Shown piece after piece: positions 7,797 through 17,298 of a stretch of DNA of 64,000 bases. A program made the position numbers and the translations under genes. The notes under the pieces were generated by a model. That model did not search any database and had not been told where the DNA came from. It was given only the letters and a program-made list of their open reading frames with translations. Each line of letters opens with the position of its first letter. Position 1 is the first letter of the stretch. Source of the DNA: Cytophagales bacterium (GTDB lineage Bacteria; Bacteroidota; Bacteroidia; Cytophagales; Spirosomataceae); NCBI GenBank assembly GCA_004292855.1, contig RDXN01000031.1:62001-126000 (forward strand). The letters run 5' to 3'.

Positions 7797-9008
7797 ATGC
7801 AGTTACCAAAGATTTTTCTTCAGGCGGGTCGCGACGAGGCCCTGCGCCGGTATCACCCGTGGGTATTTTCGGGGGCCGTTAGTCGATACGAGGGCCACTT
7901 GATTGATGGCGACGTGGTTGAGGTCTACGACAAAAAAGGCAACTACCTCGCTACCGGCCACTACCACGATGGCAGCATTGCCGTGCGGGTGTTTTCGTTT
8001 GAGCAGATCGTGCCCGATGTGCAGTACTGGACCGGGAAGCTCACCAAGATTCGCCAGTTCCGGGAGGCCATTATTGCCCCTGTTCCGGGTCGGCCAACTG
8101 ATTGTTACCGGCTTGTGCATGGCGAGGGCGACGGGTGTTCGGGTCTCATAATCGACTATTACAACGGCGTAGCGGTGTTTCAGGCTCACTCCATCGGGAT
8201 GCACCGCGAACGGCACCTGATTGCCGAAGCCCTCCAAAATGTATACGGCAAGGAGTTACTGGCGGTGTACGATAAAAGCCACGAAACCGTGCCCGACCTC
8301 TACGGGCAGACCGTTACGAACGGTTACCTAATCGGCTCGGTCGAAACACCCCACGAGGTGCATGAGAACGGTCAATCGTTCTGGGTCGACTGGGTGACGG
8401 GCCAAAAAACAGGCTTCTTTCTGGATCAACGCGACAATCGGCAATTGCTGGCTCGCTACGCGCAGGGTAAGCGGGTGCTGAACGCGTTTTGCTATTCGGG
8501 CGGTTTTTCGGTGTACGCGCTGGGAGCCGGGGCCACGCTGGTCCACTCAGTCGACGTGTCGCAGAAAGCCATTGACCTCACCAACCGCAACATCGCCCTG
8601 AACGTTGGTAAGCAATCCGATCTTTACGGACCCGCCGAACGGCACGAAGCCATTTCCGAGGACGTAATGACGTATTTGAAGGCGCATTCGGGCGAGTACG
8701 ACATTGTGGTGCTCGACCCGCCCGCCTACGCCAAGAACATTTCGGCGCGGCACCGGGCCGTGCAAGGATACAAGCGGCTCAACATCGAGGGCTTCAAACG
8801 CGTGGCGAAGGGTGGCATTTTGTTCACGTTTTCGTGCTCGCAGGTGGTCGACCGAGAGTTATTTTATAACACCGTTGTGGCTGCGGCTATCGAGGCTGGT
8901 CGGCAGGTGCGGGTATTGCACCATTTGAGCCAACCCGCTGATCATCCGGTTAGTTTGTTTCACCCCGAAGGCGGGTATCTGAAAGGTCTGGTGTTGTGGG
9001 TTGAGTAG
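7797..9008 (+). CDS. rlmI: Class I SAM-dependent rRNA methyltransferase (RlmI-like)
   Basis: The 403-residue protein has the layout of 23S rRNA (cytosine-5) methyltransferases of the RlmI family: an N-terminal PUA-like domain (LQAGRDEALRRYHPWVFSGAV...), a middle segment ending in GFFLDQRDNR, a Rossmann domain with the SAM-binding loop VLNAFCYSGGFSVYALGAG near residue 228, and the VLDPPAYAKN motif near residue 305. FSCSQ follows with a cysteine in the usual catalytic region. RlmI methylates C1962 in E. coli; the precise site here is inferred. It is a single gene, preceded by an inverted repeat and followed by a promoter-like box for the next gene. Confidence 0.9.
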   Translation: MQLPKIFLQAGRDEALRRYHPWVFSGAVSRYEGHLIDGDVVEVYDKKGNYLATGHYHDGSIAVRVFSFEQIVPDVQYWTGKLTKIRQFREAIIAPVPGRPTDCYRLVHGEGDGCSGLIIDYYNGVAVFQAHSIGMHRERHLIAEALQNVYGKELLAVYDKSHETVPDLYGQTVTNGYLIGSVETPHEVHENGQSFWVDWVTGQKTGFFLDQRDNRQLLARYAQGKRVLNAFCYSGGFSVYALGAGATLVHSVDVSQKAIDLTNRNIALNVGKQSDLYGPAERHEAISEDVMTYLKAHSGEYDIVVLDPPAYAKNISARHRAVQGYKRLNIEGFKRVAKGGILFTFSCSQVVDRELFYNTVVAAAIEAGRQVRVLHHLSQPADHPVSLFHPEGGYLKGLVLWVE

Positions 9009-9016
9009 GCAAGCCG

Positions 9017-9024
9017 TATCTTTG
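9017..9024 (+). promoter_or_regulatory. Putative promoter of the GT51 gene
   Basis: TATCTTTG matches the TAnnTTTG -7 consensus, with GTTG at 8993-8996 about 20 bases upstream as a possible -33 element. It lies 24 bases before the ATG at 9048. Confidence 0.55.
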
Positions 9025-9047
9025 ATCCCTCGATTTACTCACTTAGA

Positions 9048-11285
9048 ATGACTGTTGGCCAACGTAAAGCCCTAAAAATCACCGGCTGGACCTTGTTAGG
9101 ACTGTTTTTGCTCGGTGCCATCGGCGCGGGCTATGCCTACACCAAACGCGAAGAACTTCTCCGCACGGCCATTGACCGGGCCACAAAAAAAGCAAAACGC
9201 GACTATCAACTCGATGTAAAAATTGGCTCTGCCAAGTTTACGGGTCTCTCGTCGTTGGCTATTTCTGACGTCAGTATTGTTCCCGAACAACGCGATAGTC
9301 TGGCGCGGCTCAACCGCATCGACGTGGGCGTTCGGCTGTGGCCACTGCTTTATGGGCAGATCGCTCTGTCGGACCTGACGCTCGAAAATGGTATGGTTCA
9401 GGTAGTTCGGCGCGACACGATAACGAATATTGACTTTGCCCTCCGGCGCAAAAAACGCGACTCCACAGCCACCACCACCACCCGACGCGTTGATCTGGCC
9501 GACGTAGCCGAAAACCTGATCGACGAGCTGCTCTCGAAAATTCCAAACAACCTGAACGTTCGGAACCTCGACCTGCGGCTGCTCGATACCAAACGCGACA
9601 CCACCCTCCGGCTCTCGCTCCTGACCGAGCAGGCTATCATCGACGATCAGGATGTGTCCTCAACGCTCCGGCTCAACGGCAACGAAGCTACCTGGCACAT
9701 TTCGGGCACCGCCGACCCCGCCGACCGCGAGTACGATCTCTCACTCTATGCCGATGGTAAACCTCTGGAATTGAAATACTTAGAAAATCGCTACAACCTG
9801 AAACTTCAGGCTGATACCCTCCATGCCGAGCTGAACGACGTGGATCGGTCGGGGGGTGAGTTTCGGTTGGAGGGAGCCGGTTCGGTACGGAATCTGCGCA
9901 TCAATCACCCGGCTATTGCCCGCACCGATGTGCTGGTCGACCGGGCCGCGATGGACGCTAACGTGTTTGTGGGTGAAAACTACGTGGGTATCGACAGTTC
10001 GTCGGTGGTGTATCTGGGACAGGTGAGTGCGCGGCCTTTCGTGAAATATACGCTGTCTGATGCGTCGGACCGTCCCGGCAAGGTGTACGAAGTGCAGTTG
10101 CACACCGACATGCTCGACGCGCAGGCCCTGTTCAACTCGTTCCCGCAAGGACTGTTCGAGTCGCTCGAAGGCATGCAGGTGACGGGCAAGCTTAAGTACG
10201 ATGCAGCTTTCCAACTCGACGAGGCCCTACCCGATTCGGTCAAGTTTAGCTCTGGTCTGACGCCCGACAATTTTAAAATTGTGCGGATGGGGCGGGTCGA
10301 TCTGGGCAAGATCAATAACTCGTTTGTGTACACCCCCTACGAGAAAGACAAACCCGTTCGCGATATCATTATTGGCCCCGAAAACCCCGATTTCACACCC
10401 CTGTCGGCCATTTCACCCGATCTGCGCAACGCCATCCTGACCTCCGAAGACTACACCTTTATGACCCATAAGGGCTTCAACGAGAAGGCATTTCGGGTGT
10501 CGATTGCGACCAATTTCAAGGAGAAAAAGTTTAAGCGCGGAGCCAGCACGATCTCCATGCAGTTGGTTAAAAACGTTTATCTGAATCGCAACAAGACTCT
10601 TTCGCGCAAGGTCGAGGAGATTCTGATCGTTTGGCTGATTGAAAACGGGCGATTGGTTCCGAAAGAGCGGATGTACGAGGCCTATCTCAACCTGATCGAG
10701 TGGGGTCGCAACATCTACGGTATTAGCGAGGCCGCCCGTTATTACTTCGACAAAACCCCCGCCGACCTTAATTTGGGGGAGAGCATTTTTCTGGCTTTCG
10801 TGATTCCCAGCCCCAAACGCGCGCTCAATTGGTTCGCCCCCGACGGTACCTTACAAGTGCGGAACGTGCGGGGTTATTTCAAGATTATTGGACGGATCAT
10901 GGCCAAACGCGGCCTCACCCAACCCGATAGTGGAGCATATGGTTTCTACGATGTCCGACTGCGCGAGGGGCTGCGCCAACAGGTAGCCCCCATCGACAGT
11001 TTTCAGGTTGACAGCCTGATGACTGAACCTGACGAGGAAGGCGGTGGTATCGACGATTTCTTCAAGCGGCTTTTCAACGGCAAACGCGACAGCGACAACG
11101 AAGATGATGACGATGATAAGAAATCAGAATCGGTCAGGCCACAAACCGAAACAGGCAACGCTCCCGCCAACGCGGCCCCCGGCGACACCGTAAAAACCCG
11201 CCGTCAACTCCGGCAGGAACGGCGCGACCGCAAACGCAAAGAGCGAGAGGAAAAGGAAAAGCAGGAAGAAGGAATCTTAAACTGA
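9048..11285 (+). CDS. Membrane-anchored AsmA-like/GT51 peptidoglycan glycosyltransferase
   Basis: This 745-residue protein starts with a short cytoplasmic stretch and one membrane segment (about residues 12-31). A long region follows (about 45-430) that resembles AsmA/DUF748-type beta-rich repeats (VKIGSAKFTGLSSLAISDVSI, LWPLLYGQIALSDLTLENG). The C-terminal half carries a monofunctional GT51 domain: ILTSEDYTFMTHKGF with the catalytic Glu at about residue 467, RGASTISMQLVKNVYLN, RKVEEILIVWLIE, and RMYEAYLNLIEWG. No penicillin-binding transpeptidase domain follows. The last 80 or so residues are a charged Asp/Lys/Arg/Glu tail. It should polymerise lipid II glycan strands outside the inner membrane; the role of the N-terminal region is unknown. 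Confidence 0.88.
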   Translation: MTVGQRKALKITGWTLLGLFLLGAIGAGYAYTKREELLRTAIDRATKKAKRDYQLDVKIGSAKFTGLSSLAISDVSIVPEQRDSLARLNRIDVGVRLWPLLYGQIALSDLTLENGMVQVVRRDTITNIDFALRRKKRDSTATTTTRRVDLADVAENLIDELLSKIPNNLNVRNLDLRLLDTKRDTTLRLSLLTEQAIIDDQDVSSTLRLNGNEATWHISGTADPADREYDLSLYADGKPLELKYLENRYNLKLQADTLHAELNDVDRSGGEFRLEGAGSVRNLRINHPAIARTDVLVDRAAMDANVFVGENYVGIDSSSVVYLGQVSARPFVKYTLSDASDRPGKVYEVQLHTDMLDAQALFNSFPQGLFESLEGMQVTGKLKYDAAFQLDEALPDSVKFSSGLTPDNFKIVRMGRVDLGKINNSFVYTPYEKDKPVRDIIIGPENPDFTPLSAISPDLRNAILTSEDYTFMTHKGFNEKAFRVSIATNFKEKKFKRGASTISMQLVKNVYLNRNKTLSRKVEEILIVWLIENGRLVPKERMYEAYLNLIEWGRNIYGISEAARYYFDKTPADLNLGESIFLAFVIPSPKRALNWFAPDGTLQVRNVRGYFKIIGRIMAKRGLTQPDSGAYGFYDVRLREGLRQQVAPIDSFQVDSLMTEPDEEGGGIDDFFKRLFNGKRDSDNEDDDDDKKSESVRPQTETGNAPANAAPGDTVKTRRQLRQERRDRKRKEREEKEKQEEGILN

Positions 11286-11292
11286 AACGTGC

Positions 11293-11904
11293 ATGGCTTA
11301 CAGCGATTTTGTTTCTATCTCTCAATTAGAAGATCAGTTTGGGATTAGCCAAAACCTAACCCGGCTATTTGTAGGCGTTCGTCCGGTGTCGGCCAGCGCA
11401 ACATTAACTACGGAGCTATATGAGTCGGCTTCACTTCCACTCCTGACCGAAAAAGCCAAATCTGAGTTTTTGATTGCCCCTATCTTGAAAGAGATTCGCC
11501 GGCTTAACAATTTCTCTATTAGTGTTTTTTCTGGCTATAACTTCGATGTGGAGGCTGAAAAAGGCTTAGTCGGTTTCTGTGATTACTTATTTAGCACCGA
11601 GACCCACAGTATTGATATCAAAGCTCCGGTGTTTTGTGTTGTAGAAGCCAAAAACCGAACCGTTGAGGAAGGACTCGCACAAGCAGGAGCTTCAATGATA
11701 GCCGCGTCGGTATTCAATGCCCGCAAAGGTACGGGCGAAGGTGTTATTTACGGATGTGTCACCACAGCTTACGAATGGGTCTTTTTACGTCTACAAGATA
11801 ATATTCTGGACATCGACATTACGCAGCGATACTCGCTTGAAGAGCATTCTCTACCTTATTTGCTGGGTGTCATCCAGCATATTGTTGAGCAATTCCTTGA
11901 TTAG
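11293..11904 (+). CDS. PD-(D/E)XK nuclease-like hypothetical protein
   Basis: The protein has 203 residues and no signal peptide or membrane segment. A segment FSGYNFDVEAEKGLVGFCDYLFS followed by FCVVEAKNRTVEEG has the spacing of a PD-(D/E)XK nuclease core: Asp in GFCDY, then Glu-x-Lys in VEAKN. Similar stand-alone proteins are common in cyanobacteria and Bacteroidota with no proven role. It begins eight bases after the GT51 gene in the same direction, but its base composition is more AT-rich than its neighbour, so it may have been acquired. No methylase or other defence partner lies next to it. The fold is inferred from motif spacing only. Confidence 0.6.
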   Translation: MAYSDFVSISQLEDQFGISQNLTRLFVGVRPVSASATLTTELYESASLPLLTEKAKSEFLIAPILKEIRRLNNFSISVFSGYNFDVEAEKGLVGFCDYLFSTETHSIDIKAPVFCVVEAKNRTVEEGLAQAGASMIAASVFNARKGTGEGVIYGCVTTAYEWVFLRLQDNILDIDITQRYSLEEHSLPYLLGVIQHIVEQFLD

Positions 11905-11922
11905 TAAAATCAGTCAAGTCCA

Positions 11923-13137
11923 TCAGTTCTTCACTTCTTCCAAAATAGTCTCCTTCGCCCAAAACGCAGTATCAAAAGGCATTACCTGCTCACTAAACGA
12001 TTGATTTAGGGCAATAGAGGCCTTTTTCGGGATCTTTTGAACGTTTTGGGAAGTCGTTTTTGTGACAAGAAAATCCATTCGGTTTGTGATGGGCTTCGCT
12101 TGTTTTACGGTGTAACGGTACTCGTTATCGACCTGAACATGATGCAGAACGTAGCGACCATCGTGAGGGTGGTAGTTCATCAGGTGACGTCTTTTCACAA
12201 CACGCAGGGGCAACTTTCCCAAGCTCAATTCCCGATTCACATGGAAACGGCCAATCGTCGACAGATCGTACTCTGCCTGCACAATTGCCAGCGATTCCTT
12301 ATCAATTAATAGCTTCCCTGCAAAAAAGGCAGTACTCCGCCAGGCAACCTTCAGGTTTGGTGTGAACGTGATTTCGTAGGCATCGCGGTCGTGGATGGCC
12401 GTCATCCCTGCGTAGTCAAACGTATAAATTTCCGGTCCAATCTCCGACAAGAAATTAGTCATGTCGGTAGGTGGCTTAGCCAGGTCCAAAAGGATCGCTA
12501 AATGCGGCCCGTTCGTGATAGAGGGTATTCGGCAAGTATCGCCTTCTGATAAGAAATAATCGGGAAGCTGCTTCCGACGCCCCTTTACAAAACGAACAGC
12601 ATCATTGCTGATTCCTTTGCGGCAACCTGCCTTATAAACCTCCAACTGCCCCTCGCTCAGCAACGTAAGCTCCTGCTCGCGTATCCATTCCCGATAGAAA
12701 CCGGTGAGCAAAATAGGTTTTTCTGAATAGTTGTCCGGTATGCGCTTGACTGCCCTGGTCACTAACTCCACGGCATCTATTGGCCGAACAGCCACTTCCC
12801 GAAGTTGGTTGACCACCTGATGCAGTTCCCATCTTGCTCCAGCCGGTTGTTCAAGTAAGCGCAGTATTGGTAAACGTTGTGTTTGATAGCCAAGCAGCGA
12901 GATCAAAAGAGTATCGGCCTGGGTAGGTCGATCAACGCGCAGCAAAAAGTTGCCTTTTTCATTGGTTACTGTACCAATGCTTCGCCCGCGGATGTACAAA
13001 CTCGCATACGACAAAGGCTCTTTCGTCTTTCCGTCAACTAGCTGACCCTGAAGACTAACGAGCTGCACTTGAGCAGAAAGATTCGCCCAAGTGCATACGA
13101 AGCCCATAAGGAAAGTTAAGCGACACATGCGGTTCAT
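11923..13137 (-). CDS. Exported carboxypeptidase-like regulatory domain protein
   Basis: This 404-residue protein has a signal peptide (MNRMCRLTFLMGFVCTWANLSAQ). It then has a CarboxypepD_reg-like beta-sandwich of about 85 residues (QLVDGKTKEPLSYASLYIRGRSIGTVTNEKGNFLLRV). The rest is a beta-rich region common in Bacteroidota proteins of unknown function (LREVAVRPIDAVELVTRAVKRIPDNY...). It is probably periplasmic or attached to the outer membrane. No TonB-dependent barrel follows, so it is not a SusC protein. It starts 21 bases after the argD-like gene and is probably co-transcribed with it. Confidence 0.8.
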   Translation of the reverse strand: MNRMCRLTFLMGFVCTWANLSAQVQLVSLQGQLVDGKTKEPLSYASLYIRGRSIGTVTNEKGNFLLRVDRPTQADTLLISLLGYQTQRLPILRLLEQPAGARWELHQVVNQLREVAVRPIDAVELVTRAVKRIPDNYSEKPILLTGFYREWIREQELTLLSEGQLEVYKAGCRKGISNDAVRFVKGRRKQLPDYFLSEGDTCRIPSITNGPHLAILLDLAKPPTDMTNFLSEIGPEIYTFDYAGMTAIHDRDAYEITFTPNLKVAWRSTAFFAGKLLIDKESLAIVQAEYDLSTIGRFHVNRELSLGKLPLRVVKRRHLMNYHPHDGRYVLHHVQVDNEYRYTVKQAKPITNRMDFLVTKTTSQNVQKIPKKASIALNQSFSEQVMPFDTAFWAKETILEEVKN

Positions 13138-13158
13138 GGCGCGTGGCTTGTTTTGGGA

Positions 13159-14292
13159 TTAAACCCGCTCGGCCAAACAAACGCTCAAAGCCTCCAGGAA
13201 CAAGTCGGCTTCCTCCTGCCCTACTGCCAGCGAAGGCAACAACCGGATGGTGTTTTTACCAGCTACACCTGTAAAAATCCGGTGCTCAAATAGCAGGCTG
13301 TTGCGGAGGGCATCGACTGGGTAATCGTACTCAATGCCGATCATCAGACCCCGCCCGCGCAGTTCTTTGTAACCACCGATTTGCCGGATGCCATTCATGA
13401 GATACTCGCCGATTAGAGTAGCGTTCTGAATCAGGTTCTCGTCGCGCATAATGTCGAGCACGGCAATGGCGGCAGTACAGGCAAGATGGTTCCCGCCGAA
13501 GGTGGTGCCGAGCAGGCCGTAACTGGCTTTGAAGTCGGGGGAGATCAGGATGCCACCGATAGGAAACCCGTTGCCCATGCCCTTGGCCATTGAGATAATG
13601 TCGGCTTTAATGCCGCTGAACTGATGCGAAAAAAACTTACCCGACCGACCGTAGCCACACTGCACCCCGTCGAGAATCAGCACGGCCCCAGTTTTGTCGC
13701 AACGTTGGCGCAGAGCCTGTAGAAACTCGTCGGTGGCCACGTGAATACCGCCAACACCCTGAATACCTTCGACAATCACGGCGCAAACCTCGTCGGTAAT
13801 ACCCGCCTGTGCGGCTTCGATGTTGTTGAAGGGCAGAAACGTAACGTGCTCGCTGTAGTTCACCGGGGCCACAATCGCCTTGTTATCCGTGGCGGCAACG
13901 GCCCCCGCCGTGCGCCCGTGAAACGATTTCGTAAACGCTACCACCTTCGTGCGGCCCGTGTGAAACGAGGCCAGTTTGAGGGCGTTCTCGTTCGCTTCGG
14001 CCCCGGAGTTGCACAGGAACAGGGCATAGTCGGGGTGGTCCGATAGCGTACCGAGTTTGTCGGCGAGTTCCTGTTGCAGGGGAATTCGGACAGAATTAGA
14101 ATAAAACGAAATCCGGTTTAACTGATCGGTCAATGCCCTGACGTAGCGCGGGTGTGTGTGCCCCACCGAAATTACGGCGTGACCACCATACAGGTCAAGG
14201 TATCGGTCGCCCTTGCTGTCCCAGAGGTAGCTACCCTGGGCACGAACGGGTTCAATGTCGTTAAGCGGATACACGTTAAATAATTCTGCCAT
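13159..14292 (-). CDS. argD: Acetylornithine aminotransferase-type PLP enzyme (ArgD family)
   Basis: This class III aminotransferase of 377 residues would transfer the amino group between glutamate and N-acetyl- or N-succinylornithine in arginine synthesis. Visible features are LDLYGGHAVISVGHTHP near residue 35, CNSGAEANENALKLA for the phosphate site, SFHGRT, the Asp in LILDGVQCGYGRSG, and ISMAKGMGNGFPIGG with the PLP lysine. No other arg genes lie in the window, so exact substrate rests on family resemblance. A TAnnTTTG box (14319-14326) sits about 30 bases upstream. Confidence 0.82.
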   Translation of the reverse strand: MAELFNVYPLNDIEPVRAQGSYLWDSKGDRYLDLYGGHAVISVGHTHPRYVRALTDQLNRISFYSNSVRIPLQQELADKLGTLSDHPDYALFLCNSGAEANENALKLASFHTGRTKVVAFTKSFHGRTAGAVAATDNKAIVAPVNYSEHVTFLPFNNIEAAQAGITDEVCAVIVEGIQGVGGIHVATDEFLQALRQRCDKTGAVLILDGVQCGYGRSGKFFSHQFSGIKADIISMAKGMGNGFPIGGILISPDFKASYGLLGTTFGGNHLACTAAIAVLDIMRDENLIQNATLIGEYLMNGIRQIGGYKELRGRGLMIGIEYDYPVDALRNSLLFEHRIFTGVAGKNTIRLLPSLAVGQEEADLFLEALSVCLAERV

Positions 14293-14318
14293 CGGTTTAA
14301 CCAGGTTAAATGAGAGGG

Positions 14319-14326
14319 CAAAAGTA
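14319..14326 (-). promoter_or_regulatory. Putative -7 box of argD
   Basis: On the minus strand this reads TACTTTTG, matching TAnnTTTG, 27 bases before the argD ATG and just after the stop of the hydrolase gene. A small hairpin word (GGTTTAACC) lies between the box and the start. Confidence 0.55.
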
Positions 14327-14339
14327 CGGATTTCCCCAC

Positions 14340-15071
14340 CTACAGCTGCACTAAAAAGGCTTGTAATATCTCCAGTGAGCGTTCGGGTTGTTCGATCATA
14401 CCCAGATGCCCCGCCCCTTCCAGAACCTCAAATGTCCCTTTATCATTCAATATAGTTGCCATTTCCTTGCTTTTGTCGAAGGGGATAATAGCATCGTTTT
14501 TTCCGGCAATAATTAGCACCGGAAATGTAGCATCACGTACCACATGCGAGCGATCCGGGCGGGCAGCTATGGCCCGAATGCCCGTCACTAGCGCGTCAGG
14601 CGGGATGCGAGAGCCTATTTCCTGCAAGCTCTCTACCAGGTTAGGGTGCTGGGCTTTGGTGGTTTCAGCAACCATTTTCGGGATTGTCTCGCCGATGAAC
14701 GATGCACTCCCCTCCTGCTCAATTTGCTCCATGGCGGCCTGCCGTTTGGCTTTGCGTTCGTCATCGTCGGCAAACACCGTCGAGTGGAACAGCACTAGTC
14801 CCGACACAGCGTTGGGGTGCCGCTCGGCAAAAGCCAGGGCAATGTAGCCGCCCATCGAATGACCAATAAATACAGCCTTTTCAACTTGGGCCGACTGAAG
14901 CAAGCTGTACACGTGTTCGGTGTAGGCCTCCACGGTGCCGTGGTTGGTGAGGGTCGAAAAGTCGGGTTTGATTACCTGATAATCTGCCGATAGTTGGGGG
15001 TACAATTCATCCCAGATAGAAGAATCCACTCCATGTCCGTGGATGAGTACAATAGTTTTGGGGGGCTGCAT
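14340..15071 (-). CDS. Alpha/beta-fold hydrolase
   Basis: This 243-residue hydrolase opens with TIVLIHGHGVDSSIWDEL, containing the HG oxyanion segment, and has the nucleophile elbow GHSMGG near residue 90. The usual Asp is likely in AGKNDAIIPF and the catalytic His in EGAGHLGMIEQPE near the C-terminus. It has no signal peptide. The substrate is unknown. An in-frame ATG at 15152 would add 27 residues, but those codons read through an inverted repeat, so the ATG at 15071 (MQPPKTIVLI...) is preferred. Confidence 0.88.
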   Translation of the reverse strand: MQPPKTIVLIHGHGVDSSIWDELYPQLSADYQVIKPDFSTLTNHGTVEAYTEHVYSLLQSAQVEKAVFIGHSMGGYIALAFAERHPNAVSGLVLFHSTVFADDDERKAKRQAAMEQIEQEGSASFIGETIPKMVAETTKAQHPNLVESLQEIGSRIPPDALVTGIRAIAARPDRSHVVRDATFPVLIIAGKNDAIIPFDKSKEMATILNDKGTFEVLEGAGHLGMIEQPERSLEILQAFLVQL

Positions 15072-15094
15072 GATGTTCCGTAATTTATGTAAAA

Positions 15095-15139
15095 CGCCGG
15101 ATGTCCACCTGAAGCTAAACTTCAACGGGCCATCCGGCG
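15095..15139. repeat. Small nested hairpin upstream of the hydrolase gene
   Basis: CGCCGGATG at 15095-15103 pairs with CATCCGGCG at 15131-15139, and TGAAG/CTTCA pair inside (15110-15114 with 15120-15124). It lies 24 bases before the hydrolase ATG. Confidence 0.7.
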
Positions 15140-15186
15140 GCAATTTTTGCATATCGGGGATGGCTACGGTCGCGTAGCTGTCCCGA

Positions 15187-15786
15187 TTAGCGCAACAGGT
15201 CGACCAGGATCAGAACAAGACCAACGATCAGGGCAATCAAACCCAGTGGTGCAGCTACGTTTAATAGCAGCAAAACCAGACCGATAATACCGATGATGGC
15301 CCCCAGCGTTAATAGGCTCTTAGCCATTGGCTTCTCGGGCGACATCTGCTGCTTGATCTTCTTATCGATCTTCTTGACCATCGTACGCTCCAGCAGGTTC
15401 ATTTTTTTCGCTGTAGCACCGGCTGTGGGAGTCATTGTTGCGTTCTGCGACGACGAAGCCAGAGCAGCGTTTATCTTGGCCATTTGCTTTTGTACGCGCT
15501 TGTCGGCCATAACTGCTTTGTTGCTGGCAACAGCCTCAGTCAATTGTGTTTGCACAGAGGCCGCTTCTGGCGTAGCAATAGGCGTTACAACTTCAGGCGT
15601 AGCAACGGGTGCGGCTACCACAACCGGAGCCTCGGCCTGAGCCGGGGCAATGGCTTGTACAGTCTCCGTTTTTGCTACGAAGCGTTCAGCCGGCGTGCGT
15701 TGCACGGTTGCGTAGGGGCGGCTGCATGACGTGATGAGGGCCGTTCCGGCCAGAAACAGGGCAATCCGTTGAGCGAGAGTTTTCAT
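15187..15786 (-). CDS. Lipoprotein with C-terminal double membrane-spanning region
   Basis: The 199-residue product starts with a lipoprotein signal (MKTLAQRIALFLAGTALITSC, Cys about residue 21). The next 100 residues are low-complexity, rich in Ala, Val, Pro and Thr (APVVVAAPVATPEVVTPIATPE). The C-terminus has two hydrophobic segments separated by a short turn (LLTLGAIIGIIGLVLLLLNV and GLIALIVGLVLILVDLL). Proteins of this layout are common in Bacteroidota and have no known function. The ATG at 15786 is preferred to one at 15819, since it directly precedes a classic MK signal peptide. Confidence 0.75.
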   Translation of the reverse strand: MKTLAQRIALFLAGTALITSCSRPYATVQRTPAERFVAKTETVQAIAPAQAEAPVVVAAPVATPEVVTPIATPEAASVQTQLTEAVASNKAVMADKRVQKQMAKINAALASSSQNATMTPTAGATAKKMNLLERTMVKKIDKKIKQQMSPEKPMAKSLLTLGAIIGIIGLVLLLLNVAAPLGLIALIVGLVLILVDLLR

Positions 15787-15906
15787 CAGATAACGTTGTG
15801 TTTGTAAAAGGTGAAACATTCGATTTCAACCTTCTAACCTAACGCTATCCGCTTTGTTACGACAAATGAAATAACCGGCCAAAAGTCGAGGAAACGGTCC
15901 TGAACA

Positions 15907-17142
15907 TTAGGCCGCCAATCGCAACATACCCTGAAATGTCGACTCGCCGAATTTCTGTTGCGCGTAGTCAAGCGAAACTGTAAATTCTTTCACACCCGGT
16001 TGCGAGGGCAGTTCGTACATGGCATCGAGAATGATCGACTCGCAAATGGCTCGCAGACCCCGCGCACCCAGATTGTATGTCAGGGCCTGATCGACGATAA
16101 AATCGAGCACATCGCTGGCCCAATGTAGTTTGATCCCCTCCATCTCAAACAGTTTGTCGTATTGCTTGGCCAGCGCGTTTTTGGGTTCGGTCAGAATCTG
16201 GAGCAGGGCTTTCCGGTCGAGTGGCTCCAAGTGGGTCAGCACGGGCAAACGGCCAATTAGCTCCGGGATCAGGCCAAATGATTTCAGGTCCAAAGCCGAC
16301 ACGTAGCGCATCAGGAACGACTTTTCCGAGATTTCGTGCAGTCGGCGTTCGCCCGAGAAACCAATGGGCCGGGTGTTGATCCGCTTGGCAATGTGCCGCT
16401 CGATACCATCGAACGCCCCGCCACAGATAAACAGGATGTTTTCGGTATTGATCGAAATCAACCGCTGATCGGGGTGCTTGCGTCCGCCTTGTGGGGGCAC
16501 GTTCACGGTGGAGCCTTCGAGCAGTTTCAACAGGGCTTGTTGAACCCCCTCGCCACTCACGTCGCGCGTGATGGATGGGTTGTCTGACTTGCGGGCAATT
16601 TTGTCGATCTCATCAATGTAGACGATGCCTCGTTCGGCGGCATCCACATCGTAATCGGCGGCCTGGAGCAGGCGGGTCAAGATTGTTTCAACGTCTTCGC
16701 CCACGTAGCCTGCTTCGGTAATCACGGTCGCGTCGGCCACGCAAAAGGGTACTTCCAGGATCTTAGCAATGGTTTTGGCTAAGTAGGTCTTGCCCGTGCC
16801 CGTCTCGCCCACCATAATGATGTTCGATTTTTCGATGGTGATCCCCTCCGCCGATTTGGGTTGCATCAGGCGTTTGTAGTGGTTGTAGACCGCCACTGTC
16901 AGGGCTTTTTTGGCTTCATCCTGCCCGATCACATACCCATCGAGGTGACGTTTCATTTCGATGGGTTTCACCAGTTTGATGTTTACCTCCTTCGGTTCGT
17001 TCCGTTGGGGTTTCATCTCCTGCAACACCACCTGATGGCCTTCTTCAATACAATAATTACAGATATGTGCGTCTAAGCCCGAAAGCAGCAGCAGCACTTC
17101 GTTTTTGCGACGGCCACAGAACGAGCAGTTAATATGTGCCAT
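15907..17142 (-). CDS. clpX: ATP-dependent Clp protease ATP-binding subunit ClpX
   Basis: ClpX unfolds tagged proteins and feeds them to ClpP. The 411 residues show the N-terminal zinc finger (CSFCGRR ... CNYC), Walker A GETGTGKT around residue 120, the pore loop GYVG, Walker [14 protein letters not shown], and the sensor-2 region [10 protein letters not shown]. The length is normal for ClpX. clpP is not adjacent, and the gene is alone between a lipoprotein and the YhhN operon. A TAnnTTTG promoter box lies at 17260-17267, leaving a leader of roughly 110 bases. Confidence 0.97.
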   Translation of the reverse strand: MAHINCSFCGRRKNEVLLLLSGLDAHICNYCIEEGHQVVLQEMKPQRNEPKEVNIKLVKPIEMKRHLDGYVIGQDEAKKALTVAVYNHYKRLMQPKSAEGITIEKSNIIMVGETGTGKTYLAKTIAKILEVPFCVADATVITEAGYVGEDVETILTRLLQAADYDVDAAERGIVYIDEIDKIARKSDNPSITRDVSGEGVQQALLKLLEGSTVNVPPQGGRKHPDQRLISINTENILFICGGAFDGIERHIAKRINTRPIGFSGERRLHEISEKSFLMRYVSALDLKSFGLIPELIGRLPVLTHLEPLDRKALLQILTEPKNALAKQYDKLFEMEGIKLHWASDVLDFIVDQALTYNLGARGLRAICESIILDAMYELPSQPGVKEFTVSLDYAQQKFGESTFQGMLRLAA

Positions 17143-17259
17143 AAAATAGGGGTACTATCTGGTGTAAGTAGTGCGTTACGATAACGGGACTATAGCCCAA
17201 TTGTTGAGCTAAATAGATTAAAACGCCAACCAATTAGCGTTGGGCTTGTCGTTGGTAAA

Positions 17260-17267
17260 CAAAAGTA
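17260..17267 (-). promoter_or_regulatory. Putative promoter of clpX
   Basis: On the minus strand this is TACTTTTG, matching TAnnTTTG, with a TTG about 20 bases upstream as a -33 candidate. It lies between the YhhN-family stop (17299) and clpX. Confidence 0.55.
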
Positions 17268-17298
17268 CGGGGGAAGCTTCTAAATCTCAAGCCTGTGT

